Below the pieces are notes generated by a model. It made no database searches, was not told the origin of the DNA, and was given only the letters and a program-made list of their open reading frames with translations. From Rhodococcus opacus B4 (GTDB lineage: Bacteria > Actinomycetota > Actinomycetes > Mycobacteriales > Mycobacteriaceae), in the NCBI RefSeq assembly GCF_000010805.1, contig NC_012522.1, forward strand, positions 3,720,001-3,784,000: DNA of 64,000 nucleotides, written 5' to 3'. Made by a program: the position numbers and the translations under genes. This document shows, piece by piece, positions 7,780-17,482 of the stretch; positions within the stretch are counted from its first letter, which is position 1; every line of letters starts with the position of its first letter.

Positions 7780-9090
7780 ATGACTGCCCGCCCCACCACC
7801 GCCCCCGTCATCGGGCTCTGCCTGATGGCCCTGGTTCTCGAGGGGTACGACCTGCTGATGTACGGCACCGTCGTTCCCTCCCTCCTCACCTACGCGCCCT
7901 GGCAACTCGACGCCACCGACGTCGGCATGCTCGGCTCCCTCGCCGGCGTGGGCATGCTCGTCGGCGCGCTGGTCGCCGCCGCCGTCGCCGACCGCTGGGG
8001 CCGCCGCCGCACCCTCCTCGCCGCGGTGCTGGTGTTCTCCGCCGCGATGGGTGTCTGCGCACTCGCGCCCACCCCGGCGGTGTTCGGTGTCGGTCGGATG
8101 GCGGTAGGAGTCGGCGCCGGTGTCCTCATGCCGACCGCTGCCGCCACCTTGATCGAGTTCTCCCACAGTCGAACCCGGGCACGCGCGGTCGCGATGGGAT
8201 TCGTCGGCACCAGCATCGGCGGAATTCTGGCCGGTGTGCTGTCCCTGTGGCTCGTGCCCGCGTTCGGTTTCCGGGCGATGTTCCTGGCCGGGCTGGTTCC
8301 GGCGCTGCTGTTCCTGCCCATGATGCTCCGGTATCTCCCCGAATCACCCGCATACCTGACTTCCCGCGGCCGCACCACCGCGGCCACGGCGATCGCCGCG
8401 CGGTACGGACTCGAACCCGAGCCCGCCATTTCGACCGTTCCGAACCCCGAACGCGGACTGCGTGCGCTGTTCGGCCACGACCGGACGGCCGCGACGTTGC
8501 TGTTCTGGGGCATGACCCTGGTATGTCTGCTGGTGCTCTTCGGTGTCGCGACGTGGCTGCCCGCCCTGATGAAGTCGGCCGGATATCCGCTCGGGGCCGC
8601 GCTGTCCTTCCTGCTGACGCTGAACGTCGGCGGCGCGATCGGAGCACTCGGCGGTGCCGCACTCGCCGACCGGTACGGAATCAAACCCGTCACGGCACTC
8701 GGATTCCTCTGCGCCGCAGTCGCACTGATCCTGATCGCGACCGGTCCGCCCACCGCCGCCGTCTACCTGCTGGTGCTGCTCGCCGGCGTCGGCACCACCG
8801 GAACCCAGATCCTGCTCAACACGTTCATCGGCGGTCACTATCCCGCGGCATTCCGGACCACCGGCCTCGGCATGGCTCTCGGGGTCGGACGTATCGGGGC
8901 CATCATCGGACCGACGTACGGCGGCTCCTTCGTCGCCGCCGGAGCGGGCACCACCTGGCAGCTGCTTGCCTTCGCCGCCCCTGCCGTCGCCGGGGCTGGA
9001 CTGACCGCACTCGTACCCCGGCACCGAGCCGACGTGAACACGACACCGGCCGCCTCGGTCACCGGCTCCACCGATCAGGTGGTCTCATAG
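7780..9090 (+). CDS. MFS transporter, aromatic acid:H+ symporter type
   Basis: The 436-residue protein has twelve predicted membrane segments. The first carries LEGYDLLMYG, matching the DGYDxxxYG signature of the AAHS family (PcaK, BenK), and the loop 2-3 motif is ADRWGRRRT. The family imports aromatic and other carboxylic acids with protons. It lies 84 bp after the hydrolase in the same direction, so it is the likely importer of the substrate for this cluster. Substrate not determined. Confidence 0.85.
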   Translation: MTARPTTAPVIGLCLMALVLEGYDLLMYGTVVPSLLTYAPWQLDATDVGMLGSLAGVGMLVGALVAAAVADRWGRRRTLLAAVLVFSAAMGVCALAPTPAVFGVGRMAVGVGAGVLMPTAAATLIEFSHSRTRARAVAMGFVGTSIGGILAGVLSLWLVPAFGFRAMFLAGLVPALLFLPMMLRYLPESPAYLTSRGRTTAATAIAARYGLEPEPAISTVPNPERGLRALFGHDRTAATLLFWGMTLVCLLVLFGVATWLPALMKSAGYPLGAALSFLLTLNVGGAIGALGGAALADRYGIKPVTALGFLCAAVALILIATGPPTAAVYLLVLLAGVGTTGTQILLNTFIGGHYPAAFRTTGLGMALGVGRIGAIIGPTYGGSFVAAGAGTTWQLLAFAAPAVAGAGLTALVPRHRADVNTTPAASVTGSTDQVVS

Positions 9091-9210
9091 TTCTCCACCG
9101 CGCGCCCGAGGTGCCTGTGCATCTCGCGCCGAACGCGCCGTCCTCCTCGGCGCAGTACCGTCGTAAGTGCCGAGTCAGGACGCTGCGACGACACCGCAAG
9201 GAGAATCACG

Positions 9211-9933
9211 ATGAATCTGGCCGACTTCGACGCCCTGAGCTTCGACTGCTACGGCACCCTGATCGACTGGGAAGCCGGCATCGCCGCCGTCCTCGCACCC
9301 TGGGCGAAGGAAGTCGGACTGTCGCTGACCGACGAGAAACTACTCCTCGCGTACGCGGACAACGAAGCCCGGGCCGAACGCGACACCCCGGGCGCGCTCT
9401 ACCCGACGATTCTCGCCGACGCGTTCCGCCGCACGGGGAAGACGCTCGGCAAGGACGTCAGCGAAGAATGGGCAGCCAGGCTCGGCGCATCGGTCCCCGA
9501 CTGGCCGGCGTTCCCCGACTCCGCCGACGCACTTGCCTCCCTGTCGAGGGACTACAAGCTGATCATCCTGTCCAACGTCCACCGTGCGGGCTTCGCCGGC
9601 AGCAATGCCCGCCTGGGAGTCGAGTTCGACAAGGTCATCACCGCCGAGGACGTCAAGGCCTACAAGCCTGCGCCCAACCACTTCGAGGCCCTCGACGGCG
9701 CGCTCGAGGAACTCGGGGTTCCCCGCGAGCGTCTTCTGCACGTGGCGCAGAGCCTCTTTCACGATCACGTGCCCGCCAAGCGCCACGGTCTGCCCTCGGT
9801 GTGGATCAACCGTCGCCACGACCGGCCGGGCTGGGGAGCCACTCCCGAACCCTCCGACGAGTACACCTACGCCCTCGAATTCCCCACCATGGCAGAGTTC
9901 GCCGCCGCCGCACGCGCCGCGAAGGCCGGATGA
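9211..9933 (+). CDS. HAD-superfamily hydrolase, 2-haloacid dehalogenase type II-like
   Basis: The 240-residue protein has motif I DCYGTLID at residues 12-19, motif II ILSNVHRAGF, and motif III lysine in AYKPAPNHF, followed by the acidic motif near ARQSLFHDHV. This order matches the L-2-haloacid dehalogenase branch of HAD enzymes. Aspartate 12 would be the nucleophile. The ATG at 9211 is preceded by AAGGAG. It is the last gene of the rightward block and ends before a strong terminator. It could equally be a phosphatase of an unrelated metabolite. Confidence 0.82.
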   Translation: MNLADFDALSFDCYGTLIDWEAGIAAVLAPWAKEVGLSLTDEKLLLAYADNEARAERDTPGALYPTILADAFRRTGKTLGKDVSEEWAARLGASVPDWPAFPDSADALASLSRDYKLIILSNVHRAGFAGSNARLGVEFDKVITAEDVKAYKPAPNHFEALDGALEELGVPRERLLHVAQSLFHDHVPAKRHGLPSVWINRRHDRPGWGATPEPSDEYTYALEFPTMAEFAAAARAAKAG

Positions 9934-9956
9934 GTCCACACTCCCGATCCACCACC

Positions 9957-10000
9957 GAAGCCCATCGCCGTCACGACTTTTCGTGACCGCGATGGGCTTC
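9957..10000. terminator. Bidirectional terminator between HAD gene and leuS
   Basis: A 20-bp stem with one mismatch (9957-9976 and 9981-10000, beginning GAAGCCCATCGC) closes on a CTTT loop. It separates the convergent HAD and leuS genes. Confidence 0.8.
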
Positions 10001-10017
10001 CGGCTGTGCTGTGCCCG

Positions 10018-12855
10018 TCAGAGGACGATGTTGACCATCTTCCCCGGCACGACGATGACCTTGCGCGGATCCTTGCCGTCGAGCAGTGCGACGATCTTGT
10101 CGTCGGCAAGGGCGATCTTCTCGATCTCCTCACGCGGGGCGTCGGCGGCGACGGTGACGCGGCTGCGGACCTTGCCGTTGACCTGGATCGGGTACTCGAC
10201 GGTGTCTTCGACGAGCCACTTCTCCTCCGCAACCGGGAAGGGGCCGTGCGCCAGCGACTTCTCGTGGCCGAGCCGCGACCACAGTTCCTCCGCGAGGTGC
10301 GGGGCCAACGGTGCCAGCATGAGCACCAGCGGCTCCACCGCCGAGCGGGGGGCACCGGCGGGGTACGCCTTGGTGAGGTGGTTGGTGTACTCGATCAGCT
10401 TGGCGGCGGCCGTGTTGTCGCGCAGTGCGGTGTAGTCCTCACCGACACCGGCGATCGCCTTGTTCAACGCGCGCAGCGTGTCCTCCGTCGGGGCGTCGTC
10501 GGTGACGCGCACGGCCCCGGACTCCTCGTCGACGACGACACGCCAGGCGCGCTGCAGGAAGCGCTGCGCACCGACGACGTCCTTGGTCGCCCACGGGCGG
10601 GACGTGTCCAGCGGGCCCATCGACATCTCGTACACGCGGAGCGTGTCGGCGCCGTACTCCTCACAGATGTCGTCCGGCGACACGGAGTTCTTGAGGCTCT
10701 TGCCCATCTTCCCGTACTCGCGGTTGACCTCGGCGCCCTGGTGGAAGAACTTGCCGTCCTTCTCCTCCACCTCGTCGGCGGGCACGTACACGCCGCGCGC
10801 ATCGGTGTAGGCGTAGGCCTGGATGTAACCCTGGTTGTACAGGCGGCGGTACGGCTCGCTCGAGCTGACGTACCCGAGGTCGAACAGCACCTTGTGCCAG
10901 AACCGCGAATACAGCAGGTGCAGCACCGCGTGCTCGACACCACCGACGTACAGGTCGACGCCGCCGGGATCGTTCGGCCCGTGGATCTCCGGCCGCGGAC
11001 CCGTCCAGTACCGCTCGTTCTCCTTGTCGCAGAACACGTCCGGGTTGGTGGGGTCGATGTAGCGCAGCTGGTACCACGAACTGCCCGCCCACTGCGGCAT
11101 CACGTTGGTGTCGCGGCGATACGTCTGCAGTCCGTCGCCGAGGTCGAGTTCGACGTTGACCCAGTCGACGGCCTTCGCCAGCGGGGGAGAGGGCTCCGAG
11201 GACGCGTCGTCGGGATCGAACGACACGGGTGCGTAGTCCTCGACCTCCGGAAGCTCCACGGGCAGAGCCGATTCCGGCAGGGCGTGCGCGTTGCCGTCGG
11301 CGTCGTACACGATCGGGAACGGCTCGCCCCAGTACCGCTGCCGCGCGAACAGCCAGTCGCGCAGCTTGTACTGGATGGTGCCCTTGCCGGTGCCGTCCGC
11401 CTCGAGCCGGTCGGTGATGGCCTTCTTCGCGTCGGTGACGGACATGCCGTTCAGGAAGTCGGAGTTCACGATAGTGCCGTCACCGGTGTACGCGTCCTTG
11501 GAGAGGTCGCCGCCGGAGATCACCTCGACGATGTCGAGACCGAACTCGGTGGCGAACTCGTAGTCGCGGTGGTCGTGACCGGGGACGGCCATGATGGCGC
11601 CCGTGCCGTAGCCGGTGAGGACGTAGTCGGCGATGAATACCGGCAGCTTGTGACCGTTGACGGGGTTCACGGCGTACGTGCCGAGGAAGACGCCCGTCTT
11701 CTCCTTGTATTCCTGCCGCTCCAGATCCGACTTGGCGGCGATCGACTTTCGGTATGCTGCAACCGCTTCGCCGGGCGTTGCGGCACCGCCGGTCCAGCGG
11801 GCGTCCACACCCTCCGGCCACGCGGCCGCGACGATCTCGTCCACCAGTTCGTGCTCCGGCGCCAGCGTCACGTACGTCGCACCGAACAACGTGTCCGGCC
11901 GCGTCGTGAACACCTCGATGCCGTGACCGTTCGCATCGAACCGCACCTGCGCACCGTGCGAGCGCCCGATCCAGTTGCGCTGCATGGTCTTGACCTTCTC
12001 CGGCCAGTCCAGGTACTCGAGGTCGTCCACCAGGCGGTCGGAGTACGCGGTGATGCGCATCATCCACTGCTGCAGGTGCTTACGGAACACGGGGAAGTTT
12101 CCGCGGTCGCTGCGACCGTCGGCGGTGACCTCCTCGTTGGCCAGCACGGTGCCCAGACCGGGGCACCAGTTGACCATCGAATCGGAGTGGTACACGAGGC
12201 GGTAGGAGTCGAGGACCGCTTCCTTCTCGGTCGCCGGCAGCGACGCCCAGTCCCGTCCGTCTTCCAGGGCGCGCGCACCCGAGACGAACTCGGCCTCGAG
12301 CTCCGAGATGCGCCGGGCCTTGCCTGCCTCCTTGTCGAACCACGCGTCGTGGATCTGCAGGAAGATCCACTGCGTCCAATGGTAGAAGTCGACGTCGGTG
12401 GTCGCGAACGTGCGGCGCTCGTCGTGACCGAGCCCGAGGCGACGCAGCTGCCGCTTCATGTTGCCGATGTTGGCCTCGGTGGTGGTCCGCGGGTGCGTGC
12501 CCGTCTGCACCGCGTACTGCTCGGCAGGCAGACCGAACGCGTCGTAGCCGAGGGTGTGCAGCACGTTGTGGCCCTGCATGCGGTGGTAGCGGGCGAACAC
12601 GTCGGTGGCGATGTAGCCGAGCGGGTGGCCCACGTGCAGGCCCGTCCCCGACGGGTACGGGAACATGTCCTGCACGAACAGCTTGTCCGCGGGAACGTCG
12701 CCGGCGAGGGGGCCGACCGGGTTGGGCGCGTCGAACGTGCCCTCCTCGCTCCACCGGTCCTGCCAGCGCTGCTCGATCTGGCCGGCGAGCTCCGCGGTGT
12801 AGCGGTGCTGCGGGGTCGCGTCGGACGGGTTGGCGGGCTGCACGTGCTCGGTCAC
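10018..12855 (-). CDS. leuS: Leucyl-tRNA synthetase
   Basis: This 945-residue class I synthetase charges tRNA-Leu. The HIGH-type motif is HVGH (residues 74-77) and the KMSKS-type motif is GKMGKSLKN near residue 715. The CP1 editing domain contains [12 protein letters not shown] near 330. Length is normal for actinobacteria. The only in-frame start is GTG at 12855, because a stop lies just upstream. No Shine-Dalgarno is present, and a -10-like TAGATA ends nine bases before the GTG, so the message is probably leaderless. No T-box is visible. Confidence 0.97.
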   Translation of the reverse strand: MTEHVQPANPSDATPQHRYTAELAGQIEQRWQDRWSEEGTFDAPNPVGPLAGDVPADKLFVQDMFPYPSGTGLHVGHPLGYIATDVFARYHRMQGHNVLHTLGYDAFGLPAEQYAVQTGTHPRTTTEANIGNMKRQLRRLGLGHDERRTFATTDVDFYHWTQWIFLQIHDAWFDKEAGKARRISELEAEFVSGARALEDGRDWASLPATEKEAVLDSYRLVYHSDSMVNWCPGLGTVLANEEVTADGRSDRGNFPVFRKHLQQWMMRITAYSDRLVDDLEYLDWPEKVKTMQRNWIGRSHGAQVRFDANGHGIEVFTTRPDTLFGATYVTLAPEHELVDEIVAAAWPEGVDARWTGGAATPGEAVAAYRKSIAAKSDLERQEYKEKTGVFLGTYAVNPVNGHKLPVFIADYVLTGYGTGAIMAVPGHDHRDYEFATEFGLDIVEVISGGDLSKDAYTGDGTIVNSDFLNGMSVTDAKKAITDRLEADGTGKGTIQYKLRDWLFARQRYWGEPFPIVYDADGNAHALPESALPVELPEVEDYAPVSFDPDDASSEPSPPLAKAVDWVNVELDLGDGLQTYRRDTNVMPQWAGSSWYQLRYIDPTNPDVFCDKENERYWTGPRPEIHGPNDPGGVDLYVGGVEHAVLHLLYSRFWHKVLFDLGYVSSSEPYRRLYNQGYIQAYAYTDARGVYVPADEVEEKDGKFFHQGAEVNREYGKMGKSLKNSVSPDDICEEYGADTLRVYEMSMGPLDTSRPWATKDVVGAQRFLQRAWRVVVDEESGAVRVTDDAPTEDTLRALNKAIAGVGEDYTALRDNTAAAKLIEYTNHLTKAYPAGAPRSAVEPLVLMLAPLAPHLAEELWSRLGHEKSLAHGPFPVAEEKWLVEDTVEYPIQVNGKVRSRVTVAADAPREEIEKIALADDKIVALLDGKDPRKVIVVPGKMVNIVL

Positions 12856-12864
12856 TGTGGTCGC

Positions 12865-12870
12865 TATCTA
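12865..12870 (-). promoter_or_regulatory. -10 box for leaderless leuS transcript
   Basis: TAGATA on the minus strand ends nine bases before the leuS GTG, with no ribosome-binding site between. Confidence 0.5.
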
Positions 12871-12959
12871 CTTGGCTGACATTCCGGATCAGGGGGGATA
12901 CCGACAACCAGGGTAGAGCCTCACCCCACCCGGGCTCACCTGCGCGTCCGGGACCGCCG

Positions 12960-12965
12960 TATCCT
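12960..12965 (+). promoter_or_regulatory. -10 box for leaderless SdpI-like gene
   Basis: TATCCT ends six bases before the GTG at 12972, with no ribosome-binding site, so the transcript probably starts at the start codon. Confidence 0.5.
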
Positions 12966-12971
12966 GGTCAC

Positions 12972-13373
12972 GTGTTGATTGCCTCCGTCGTGCTGTTCGT
13001 GCTCGCCGTCGCCGTCTCCGGTGTCGCCGTTGCAGGCCTCGCCGAGCGCCTCCCGCGCAACCGGTGGGCGGGTGTCCGCACCCCCGAGACGATGCGCGAC
13101 GATCAGACGTTTGCGCTGGCCAACAAGGTCGCGGGGCCCACCCTGCTCGCCGCGGCCGGGCTCCTCGTCATCGGCGGAATCGCCGGAATCCTGATCGGCG
13201 GAGTCTTCGGAATCGGGGCCGTCCTCGTCAGCGTCGTGGCCGCCGCGCTCACCGCGGCGACGGGCGGATCGCTGGGTGCCCGTGCCGCCGCCTCGGTGCC
13301 CGCCGCCGACACCGGCGGATGCGGCAGTTCCTGCGGCGCGTGCACCCTGAAGGGCGCCTGCCAGCCGTCCTGA
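12972..13373 (+). CDS. SdpI-family membrane protein
   Basis: The 133-residue protein has a first membrane helix at about residues 3-24, then the family signature NRWAGVRTPETMRD near 30-44, and two more hydrophobic segments (about 53-72 and 75-95). The SdpI/YhfL family includes an immunity protein against the SdpC toxin in Bacillus, but most actinobacterial members have no known role. The C-terminus is cysteine-rich (GGCGSSCGACTLKGAC), perhaps for metal binding. It starts with GTG and stands divergent from leuS. Confidence 0.75.
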   Translation: MLIASVVLFVLAVAVSGVAVAGLAERLPRNRWAGVRTPETMRDDQTFALANKVAGPTLLAAAGLLVIGGIAGILIGGVFGIGAVLVSVVAAALTAATGGSLGARAAASVPAADTGGCGSSCGACTLKGACQPS

Positions 13374-13395
13374 CCGGCAGGCGACGGCCCGTCCG

Positions 13396-14367
13396 GTGAA
13401 ATCCTCGCGCGTCGTCGACCCCGCAGGCGCAGTCTTCGGCCTGCTGCTCCCGGTGATCGCCGCGCTGTCCGGGGTGATCCTCACCAAGGTCTGGGAACCG
13501 CGACTCCCCGCGCAGATCGCAACGCACTGGACCACCACCTCGCCGGACGGCTTCTCCACCCCGATGTCCAGCGCCTGGACTTTCGCCCTGGTGACCGTCC
13601 TGTTCGGCGGCGGCTGCTCCGCGGTCGCCTCCCTCGCCCAGGCGATGCTGATGATGCGGCGCACGATGCTCGTCGTCGGGCTGTCCGTGGTCGGCCTCAT
13701 CTTCACGGTGCAGGTGGTACTGCTCTCCGTCCAACTCGACGTCACCGACCCCGCGACCACCGACCTTCCACTGTGGTCGCTCGGCCTCGGCGTCGTGGCC
13801 GGCGGCGTCGTCGGTCTGATCGGCGCCGCCCTGCTCCGCGACTATCGGGACCGGGTCGCCGCGACCGACCCCCCCGACCCACGGTTGCCGCGCGCCGGCG
13901 ACCCGGCGACCGTCGCGGACACGGTCGGGTTCGGCACCCTCGGGTCGCTGATATTGCTCCTGATTCTCGGGGTCGCTCCCGCGCTCGCGGTCTGCCTGCT
14001 CGTCGACGGGTGGTGGCCGCTCGCGGTGTTCGTTCCGGTGGGGATGCTGATCGTCAGCCTGCTCCGGTTCCGGGTGATCGTCGACCGGACCGGCATCCGG
14101 GTGGTCAACATGGGCATGACCGCGCTGCAGTACGGGATCGAGGAGATCGAGGGCGCCCGCGTCGACGTCGTCAAACCGTTCGACGACTTCGGCGGCTGGG
14201 GACTGAAGGTGAAAGGCAGGCGCAACTACGGCGTCGTGACGAGGACCGGGCCCGCCGTGATCGTCACGACCGCGTGCGGCGACCGCCTGACCGTCACCAG
14301 CCCACGGGCCGAGGATATGGCCGCTGCACTCAACAGTTTCGCCGACAGGCGGCTCCGCCGCCCGTGA
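13396..14367 (+). CDS. DUF1648-type integral membrane protein
   Basis: This 323-residue protein has a membrane helix at about 11-30 followed by a DUF1648-like stretch (LPAQIATHWTTTSPDGF), then five further hydrophobic segments and a C-terminal soluble part from about residue 225 that folds like a PH-type domain (GLKVKGRRNYGVVTRTG). It follows the SdpI-like gene by 22 bp with a GTG start, so they form a two-gene unit. DUF1648 often accompanies SdpI proteins. Function not established. Confidence 0.75.
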   Translation: MKSSRVVDPAGAVFGLLLPVIAALSGVILTKVWEPRLPAQIATHWTTTSPDGFSTPMSSAWTFALVTVLFGGGCSAVASLAQAMLMMRRTMLVVGLSVVGLIFTVQVVLLSVQLDVTDPATTDLPLWSLGLGVVAGGVVGLIGAALLRDYRDRVAATDPPDPRLPRAGDPATVADTVGFGTLGSLILLLILGVAPALAVCLLVDGWWPLAVFVPVGMLIVSLLRFRVIVDRTGIRVVNMGMTALQYGIEEIEGARVDVVKPFDDFGGWGLKVKGRRNYGVVTRTGPAVIVTTACGDRLTVTSPRAEDMAAALNSFADRRLRRP

Positions 14368-14399
14368 GTGGTTGAGGAGTGCAGAGACTCCTTAACCAC
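14368..14399. terminator. Terminator shared by DUF1648 and GntR genes
   Basis: GTGGTTGAGGAGT (14368-14380) pairs with ACTCCTTAACCAC (14387-14399) with one wobble pair. It begins at the DUF1648 stop and covers the end of the convergent GntR gene. Confidence 0.7.
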
Positions 14400-15078
14400 G
14401 CACGGGGCCGGAGGCCTGGTGCACCGCCTCGAGCACGCGGTCGAGGTAGCGCAGGGCTGCCCGGACGGCGGCGTCCTCGTCGCGGGCGGCGATCGCGTCG
14501 ACGACGGCATGATGGTCGTCGGTGGTCAGCGACGGCGAGTGGACGCCCTCGGTGAAGTCGTACGTGGCGCGGGTGGGTTCGAGGATTCCCGCGAACAGGT
14601 CGGACAGCACCGGGTTGTGCGCGGCCTCCACGACCCCGAGGTGGAACGCGAGGTCGGCGTCCGCGAATCGGGACGCCTCGTCGGCCGTGCGCTGTCGTTC
14701 CTCGAGTAGCGCGGACAGCGACCGAAGATCGTCGTCGGTGCGGCGCCCGCACGCCAGCCGGACGGCCTCCGTCTCGAGGGCCCGCCGGACCTCGAAGACG
14801 TTCAGCATCTCCGCGACCGCCACCTGCCGTCCGAGCAGACCGCCGAGGTCGGTGCGTGCCCGCACGAACGTCCCCGACCCCCGCCGGATCTCGAGGATTC
14901 CGGTGGACGTCAGCGTCTTGATGGCCTCGCGCACAGTGTTGCGCCCCACCCCGAGCAGCGCCATCAGCTCGGGTTCCGTGGGGATGCGCTCGCCCACCTT
15001 CCAGTCGCCGTCGGCAATTCTCCCGCGCATCCAGTCCAGGGACTGCTGATACGCGGACTCGCGCCGAACCACCGTCAT
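14392..15078 (-). CDS. GntR-family (FadR subfamily) transcriptional regulator
   Basis: The 228-residue protein has an N-terminal winged helix (ERIPTEPELMALLGVGRNTVREAIK, given here only by position 32-56) and an all-helical FCD ligand-binding domain from about residue 75, with metal-ligand-like DLAFHLGVV and HHAVVDAIAARD. It is divergent from an MFS transporter and probably represses it through the palindrome at 15132-15151. The ATG at 15078 was chosen because upstream codons show no coding bias. Confidence 0.88.
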   Translation of the reverse strand: MTVVRRESAYQQSLDWMRGRIADGDWKVGERIPTEPELMALLGVGRNTVREAIKTLTSTGILEIRRGSGTFVRARTDLGGLLGRQVAVAEMLNVFEVRRALETEAVRLACGRRTDDDLRSLSALLEERQRTADEASRFADADLAFHLGVVEAAHNPVLSDLFAGILEPTRATYDFTEGVHSPSLTTDDHHAVVDAIAARDEDAAVRAALRYLDRVLEAVHQASGPVRG

Positions 15079-15131
15079 GTACCCATCCTCACACCTCGCC
15101 GGCTCGCCCGGCCCGACCGGTCCGCCTAAAC

Positions 15132-15151
15132 TACATAGGACGTCCCATGTA
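15132..15151. promoter_or_regulatory. GntR operator palindrome on the MFS start
   Basis: TACATAGGACGTCCCATGTA is a 20-bp palindrome with one mismatched pair. It covers the ATG at 15147 and follows a possible -10 TAAACT at 15127-15132. Binding would block transcription initiation of the MFS gene. Confidence 0.65.
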
Positions 15152-16442
15152 TTTCGAAGCCACGTATTCGGACAGCCCGAGGAGGCGACCCCACACGTCC
15201 ACGTCAACCGCTCACGCCGACACCCTCCCGACCGCCGCCGCCCGCACCACCGGCCGCCACTTCCACGGCCTGAACTATCTCCTCGTCGTCCTGCTCCTCG
15301 GCTCCAACATGCCCACGGCGCTGTACTCGCTCTACCGGCACGAATTCGGCTTCACCCCGCTGGTCCAGACGCTGATCTTCGCCGTCTACGTCGCCGGACT
15401 GCTTCCCTCGCTGCTGTTCTTCGGCCCGCTGTCGGACGCGCTCGGACGCCGCTTCGTGTTGCTGGCCGCGATCTTCTTCAGCGTGCTGGGCGCCGTGCTC
15501 CTCGCGTTCGCCGATTCGACCATCTGGCTGTTCCTCGGCCGGATCTCCCAGGGCATCGCCGTCGGCGCCTGCTCGGCCGCCGGTTCCGCCGCCCTGATCG
15601 AGCACGAACCCACCCGGAACCTTCGCCGCGCCGGTCTCGCCGCGACCCTCACCACCGCACTCGGCGCGGCGCTCGGCCCGCTCTTCGGCGGCGCCGTCGC
15701 GCAGTACCTTCCGCACGCCCTGGTCCTGCCGTACGTGCTGTTCGCGCTGGCGCTCCTGCCCGCGCTGATCCTGGTGCTGCTGCTCCCCGCACCCACCGGC
15801 GGACAGTCACGCCCCACCCAGTTGTTCCAGGTGCCGCACGTCCCCGCACCCCTCCGCCGGGTGTTCTGGCTGTCCTCCCTCGGAGTCGCACTGGCGTGGG
15901 GCGCCGTCGGCCTGTTCCAGTCGGTGGTCCCGACGTGGATCATCGACCTGCTCGACGTGAGCAACCTGGTGGTCGCCGGCGGTGCCGCCGCTCTGGTCAT
16001 GGTCTGCTCGGTGTCCGCGCAACTCGTCGCCAACCGACTCGGACCCGTGCTCTGCCGAACGCTGGGCATCGGCGCCGTCGGCGTCGGCATGGTCGGTCTA
16101 CTCGTCGTCGACTTCGCACCGTCCCTCGCCCTTGTGTGCGCCGTGACCGTCGTCGTCGGTGTGGGACACGGACTCTCGTTCGCCGGTGCGATGCGCGCGG
16201 TGGGCGCCGCCGCTGCGGAGCACGCCCCCGACGCCCAGGGCGGGACGCTCGCCGCGTTCTTCACCGTCGGCTACGTCGGACTCGCGGTGCCGTCCATCTG
16301 CGCGGGCATCGCCATCACCGTCCAGGGCATGCACGTGGCCGTCCTCGAACTCGCGATCATCGGCGCCGTCCTGTGCGGCGTTGTCGCCGTGCTGGGCGTC
16401 CGCACGAAGGGCAAGACCGCGGCGGCCGGTACGGTGGCCTGA
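15147..16442 (+). CDS. MFS transporter
   Basis: The 431-residue protein has twelve membrane segments after a hydrophilic N-terminus of about 38 residues, with the loop 2-3 motif GPLSDALGRRF. The drug-efflux-like organisation and the divergent GntR regulator suggest a regulated exporter or metabolite transporter; the substrate is unknown. The annotated ATG lies inside the operator palindrome, so the message has almost no leader or the true start is a little downstream, where AGGAGG (15179) precedes no clear start codon. Confidence 0.82.
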   Translation: MYFEATYSDSPRRRPHTSTSTAHADTLPTAAARTTGRHFHGLNYLLVVLLLGSNMPTALYSLYRHEFGFTPLVQTLIFAVYVAGLLPSLLFFGPLSDALGRRFVLLAAIFFSVLGAVLLAFADSTIWLFLGRISQGIAVGACSAAGSAALIEHEPTRNLRRAGLAATLTTALGAALGPLFGGAVAQYLPHALVLPYVLFALALLPALILVLLLPAPTGGQSRPTQLFQVPHVPAPLRRVFWLSSLGVALAWGAVGLFQSVVPTWIIDLLDVSNLVVAGGAAALVMVCSVSAQLVANRLGPVLCRTLGIGAVGVGMVGLLVVDFAPSLALVCAVTVVVGVGHGLSFAGAMRAVGAAAAEHAPDAQGGTLAAFFTVGYVGLAVPSICAGIAITVQGMHVAVLELAIIGAVLCGVVAVLGVRTKGKTAAAGTVA

Positions 16443-16457
16443 GGACGTGAAACGCCG

Positions 16458-17234
16458 ATGCCCGAACCACTTCGCCACTGCGAGTTCCGCTTCTACGAGG
16501 AGCTGAACGACTTTCTGCCGCCGGTGCAGCGCAAGCGCACCTTCGAGCACCGATTCGACGGCACACCCTCGGTGAAGGACCGCATCGAGGCGCTGGGCGT
16601 CCCGCACACCGAGGTGGATCTGATCCTCGTCGACGAGGTGTCGGTCGATTTCGGACACCTCCTGCGCGGCGGCGAACGCATCGCGGTGTACCCCGTGTTC
16701 GAGCGGCTGGATCTGACCGGGGTGACGAAACTGCGCCCCCGGCCGTTGCGGAACCCGACATTCGTGCTCGACGTGCACCTCGGCCGCCTCGCCCGCTACC
16801 TCCGTCTCCTCGGCTTCGACACCCGCTACCGCAACGACTTCGCGGACACGGAATTGGTGGACATCTCCCTGGCGGAGCATCGCATCCTTCTGACCCGCGA
16901 CACGGGACTGCTCAAGAGGTCTGCGGTCACCCACGGGGCGTTCCTGCACGAAACGGACCCACGCCGGCAGCTGCGAGAAGTCTTGGACCGCTTCGATCTT
17001 CGGTCGCGGATCACGCCGTTCACGCGGTGCGCGCGATGCAACGGGCTACTCGCGCCGATTCCCCGCGACGACGCACTCGCCGAGGCGCCGCCGGGGGTGG
17101 CGCGCAACGAACACCAGTTCAGCCGGTGCCGGGACTGCGCTCAGCTGTACTGGCCGGGCAGCCATCTCCCGAAACTGAGTCGACGGCTGTCGGAGGTCGG
17201 GGTGTCTCTCGAGGTGGATTCTCAGGAGGCGTGA
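16458..17234 (+). CDS. Mut7-C RNase-domain protein with N-terminal ubiquitin-like domain
   Basis: This 258-residue protein starts with a beta-grasp, ThiS-like Mut7-C ubiquitin domain (about residues 5-90), then the Mut7-C PIN-type RNase domain (FVLDVHLGRLARYLRLLGFD from about 97, with acidic residues in ILLTRDTGLL), and ends with a zinc ribbon, CARCNG and CRDCAQLYW. The architecture is conserved in actinobacteria and predicted to be an RNase; its RNA target is unknown. The start ATG at 16458 is 15 bases after the MFS stop. Confidence 0.85.
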   Translation: MPEPLRHCEFRFYEELNDFLPPVQRKRTFEHRFDGTPSVKDRIEALGVPHTEVDLILVDEVSVDFGHLLRGGERIAVYPVFERLDLTGVTKLRPRPLRNPTFVLDVHLGRLARYLRLLGFDTRYRNDFADTELVDISLAEHRILLTRDTGLLKRSAVTHGAFLHETDPRRQLREVLDRFDLRSRITPFTRCARCNGLLAPIPRDDALAEAPPGVARNEHQFSRCRDCAQLYWPGSHLPKLSRRLSEVGVSLEVDSQEA

Positions 17235-17398
17235 CGCCACTGCTCGGCGAACTCCGCCGAGCACACGCAGTCACCGAATTCGTCGCAGTCGATGATCAGT
17301 GCGTGCCGGACCTCGGACAACTCGACGCACGACTCGTCGGTGCATTCGGCTCCGTAGAGCGTGTGCACGATCAATGTTCCGTGGCAGATATCGATCAC
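17222..17398 (-). CDS. Small cysteine-rich protein of unknown function (58 aa)
   Basis: The 58-residue product contains six cysteines (ICHG, ECTDESC, DCDEFGDCVC) and many acidic residues. The GTG at 17398 is chosen because GAGGAGGA sits eight bases upstream; a longer reading would put the ribosome-binding site inside the gene. It overlaps the end of the Mut7-C gene by 13 bp tail to tail. The composition suggests metal binding. No family recognised. Confidence 0.6.
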   Translation of the reverse strand: MIDICHGTLIVHTLYGAECTDESCVELSEVRHALIIDCDEFGDCVCSAEFAEQWRHAS

Positions 17399-17482
17399 GT
17401 GTGCTGTCCTCCTCACTACTCGTTCCCCACCTCTGTTGATACCACCCGTCCCCGACAGCCCAGGGACCTGTGCGGGGTGTGT

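Noticed and set aside
10006..12879. 957-residue open frame antisense to leuS
   Set aside because: leuS is certain on the other strand, and this frame has no recognisable motif.
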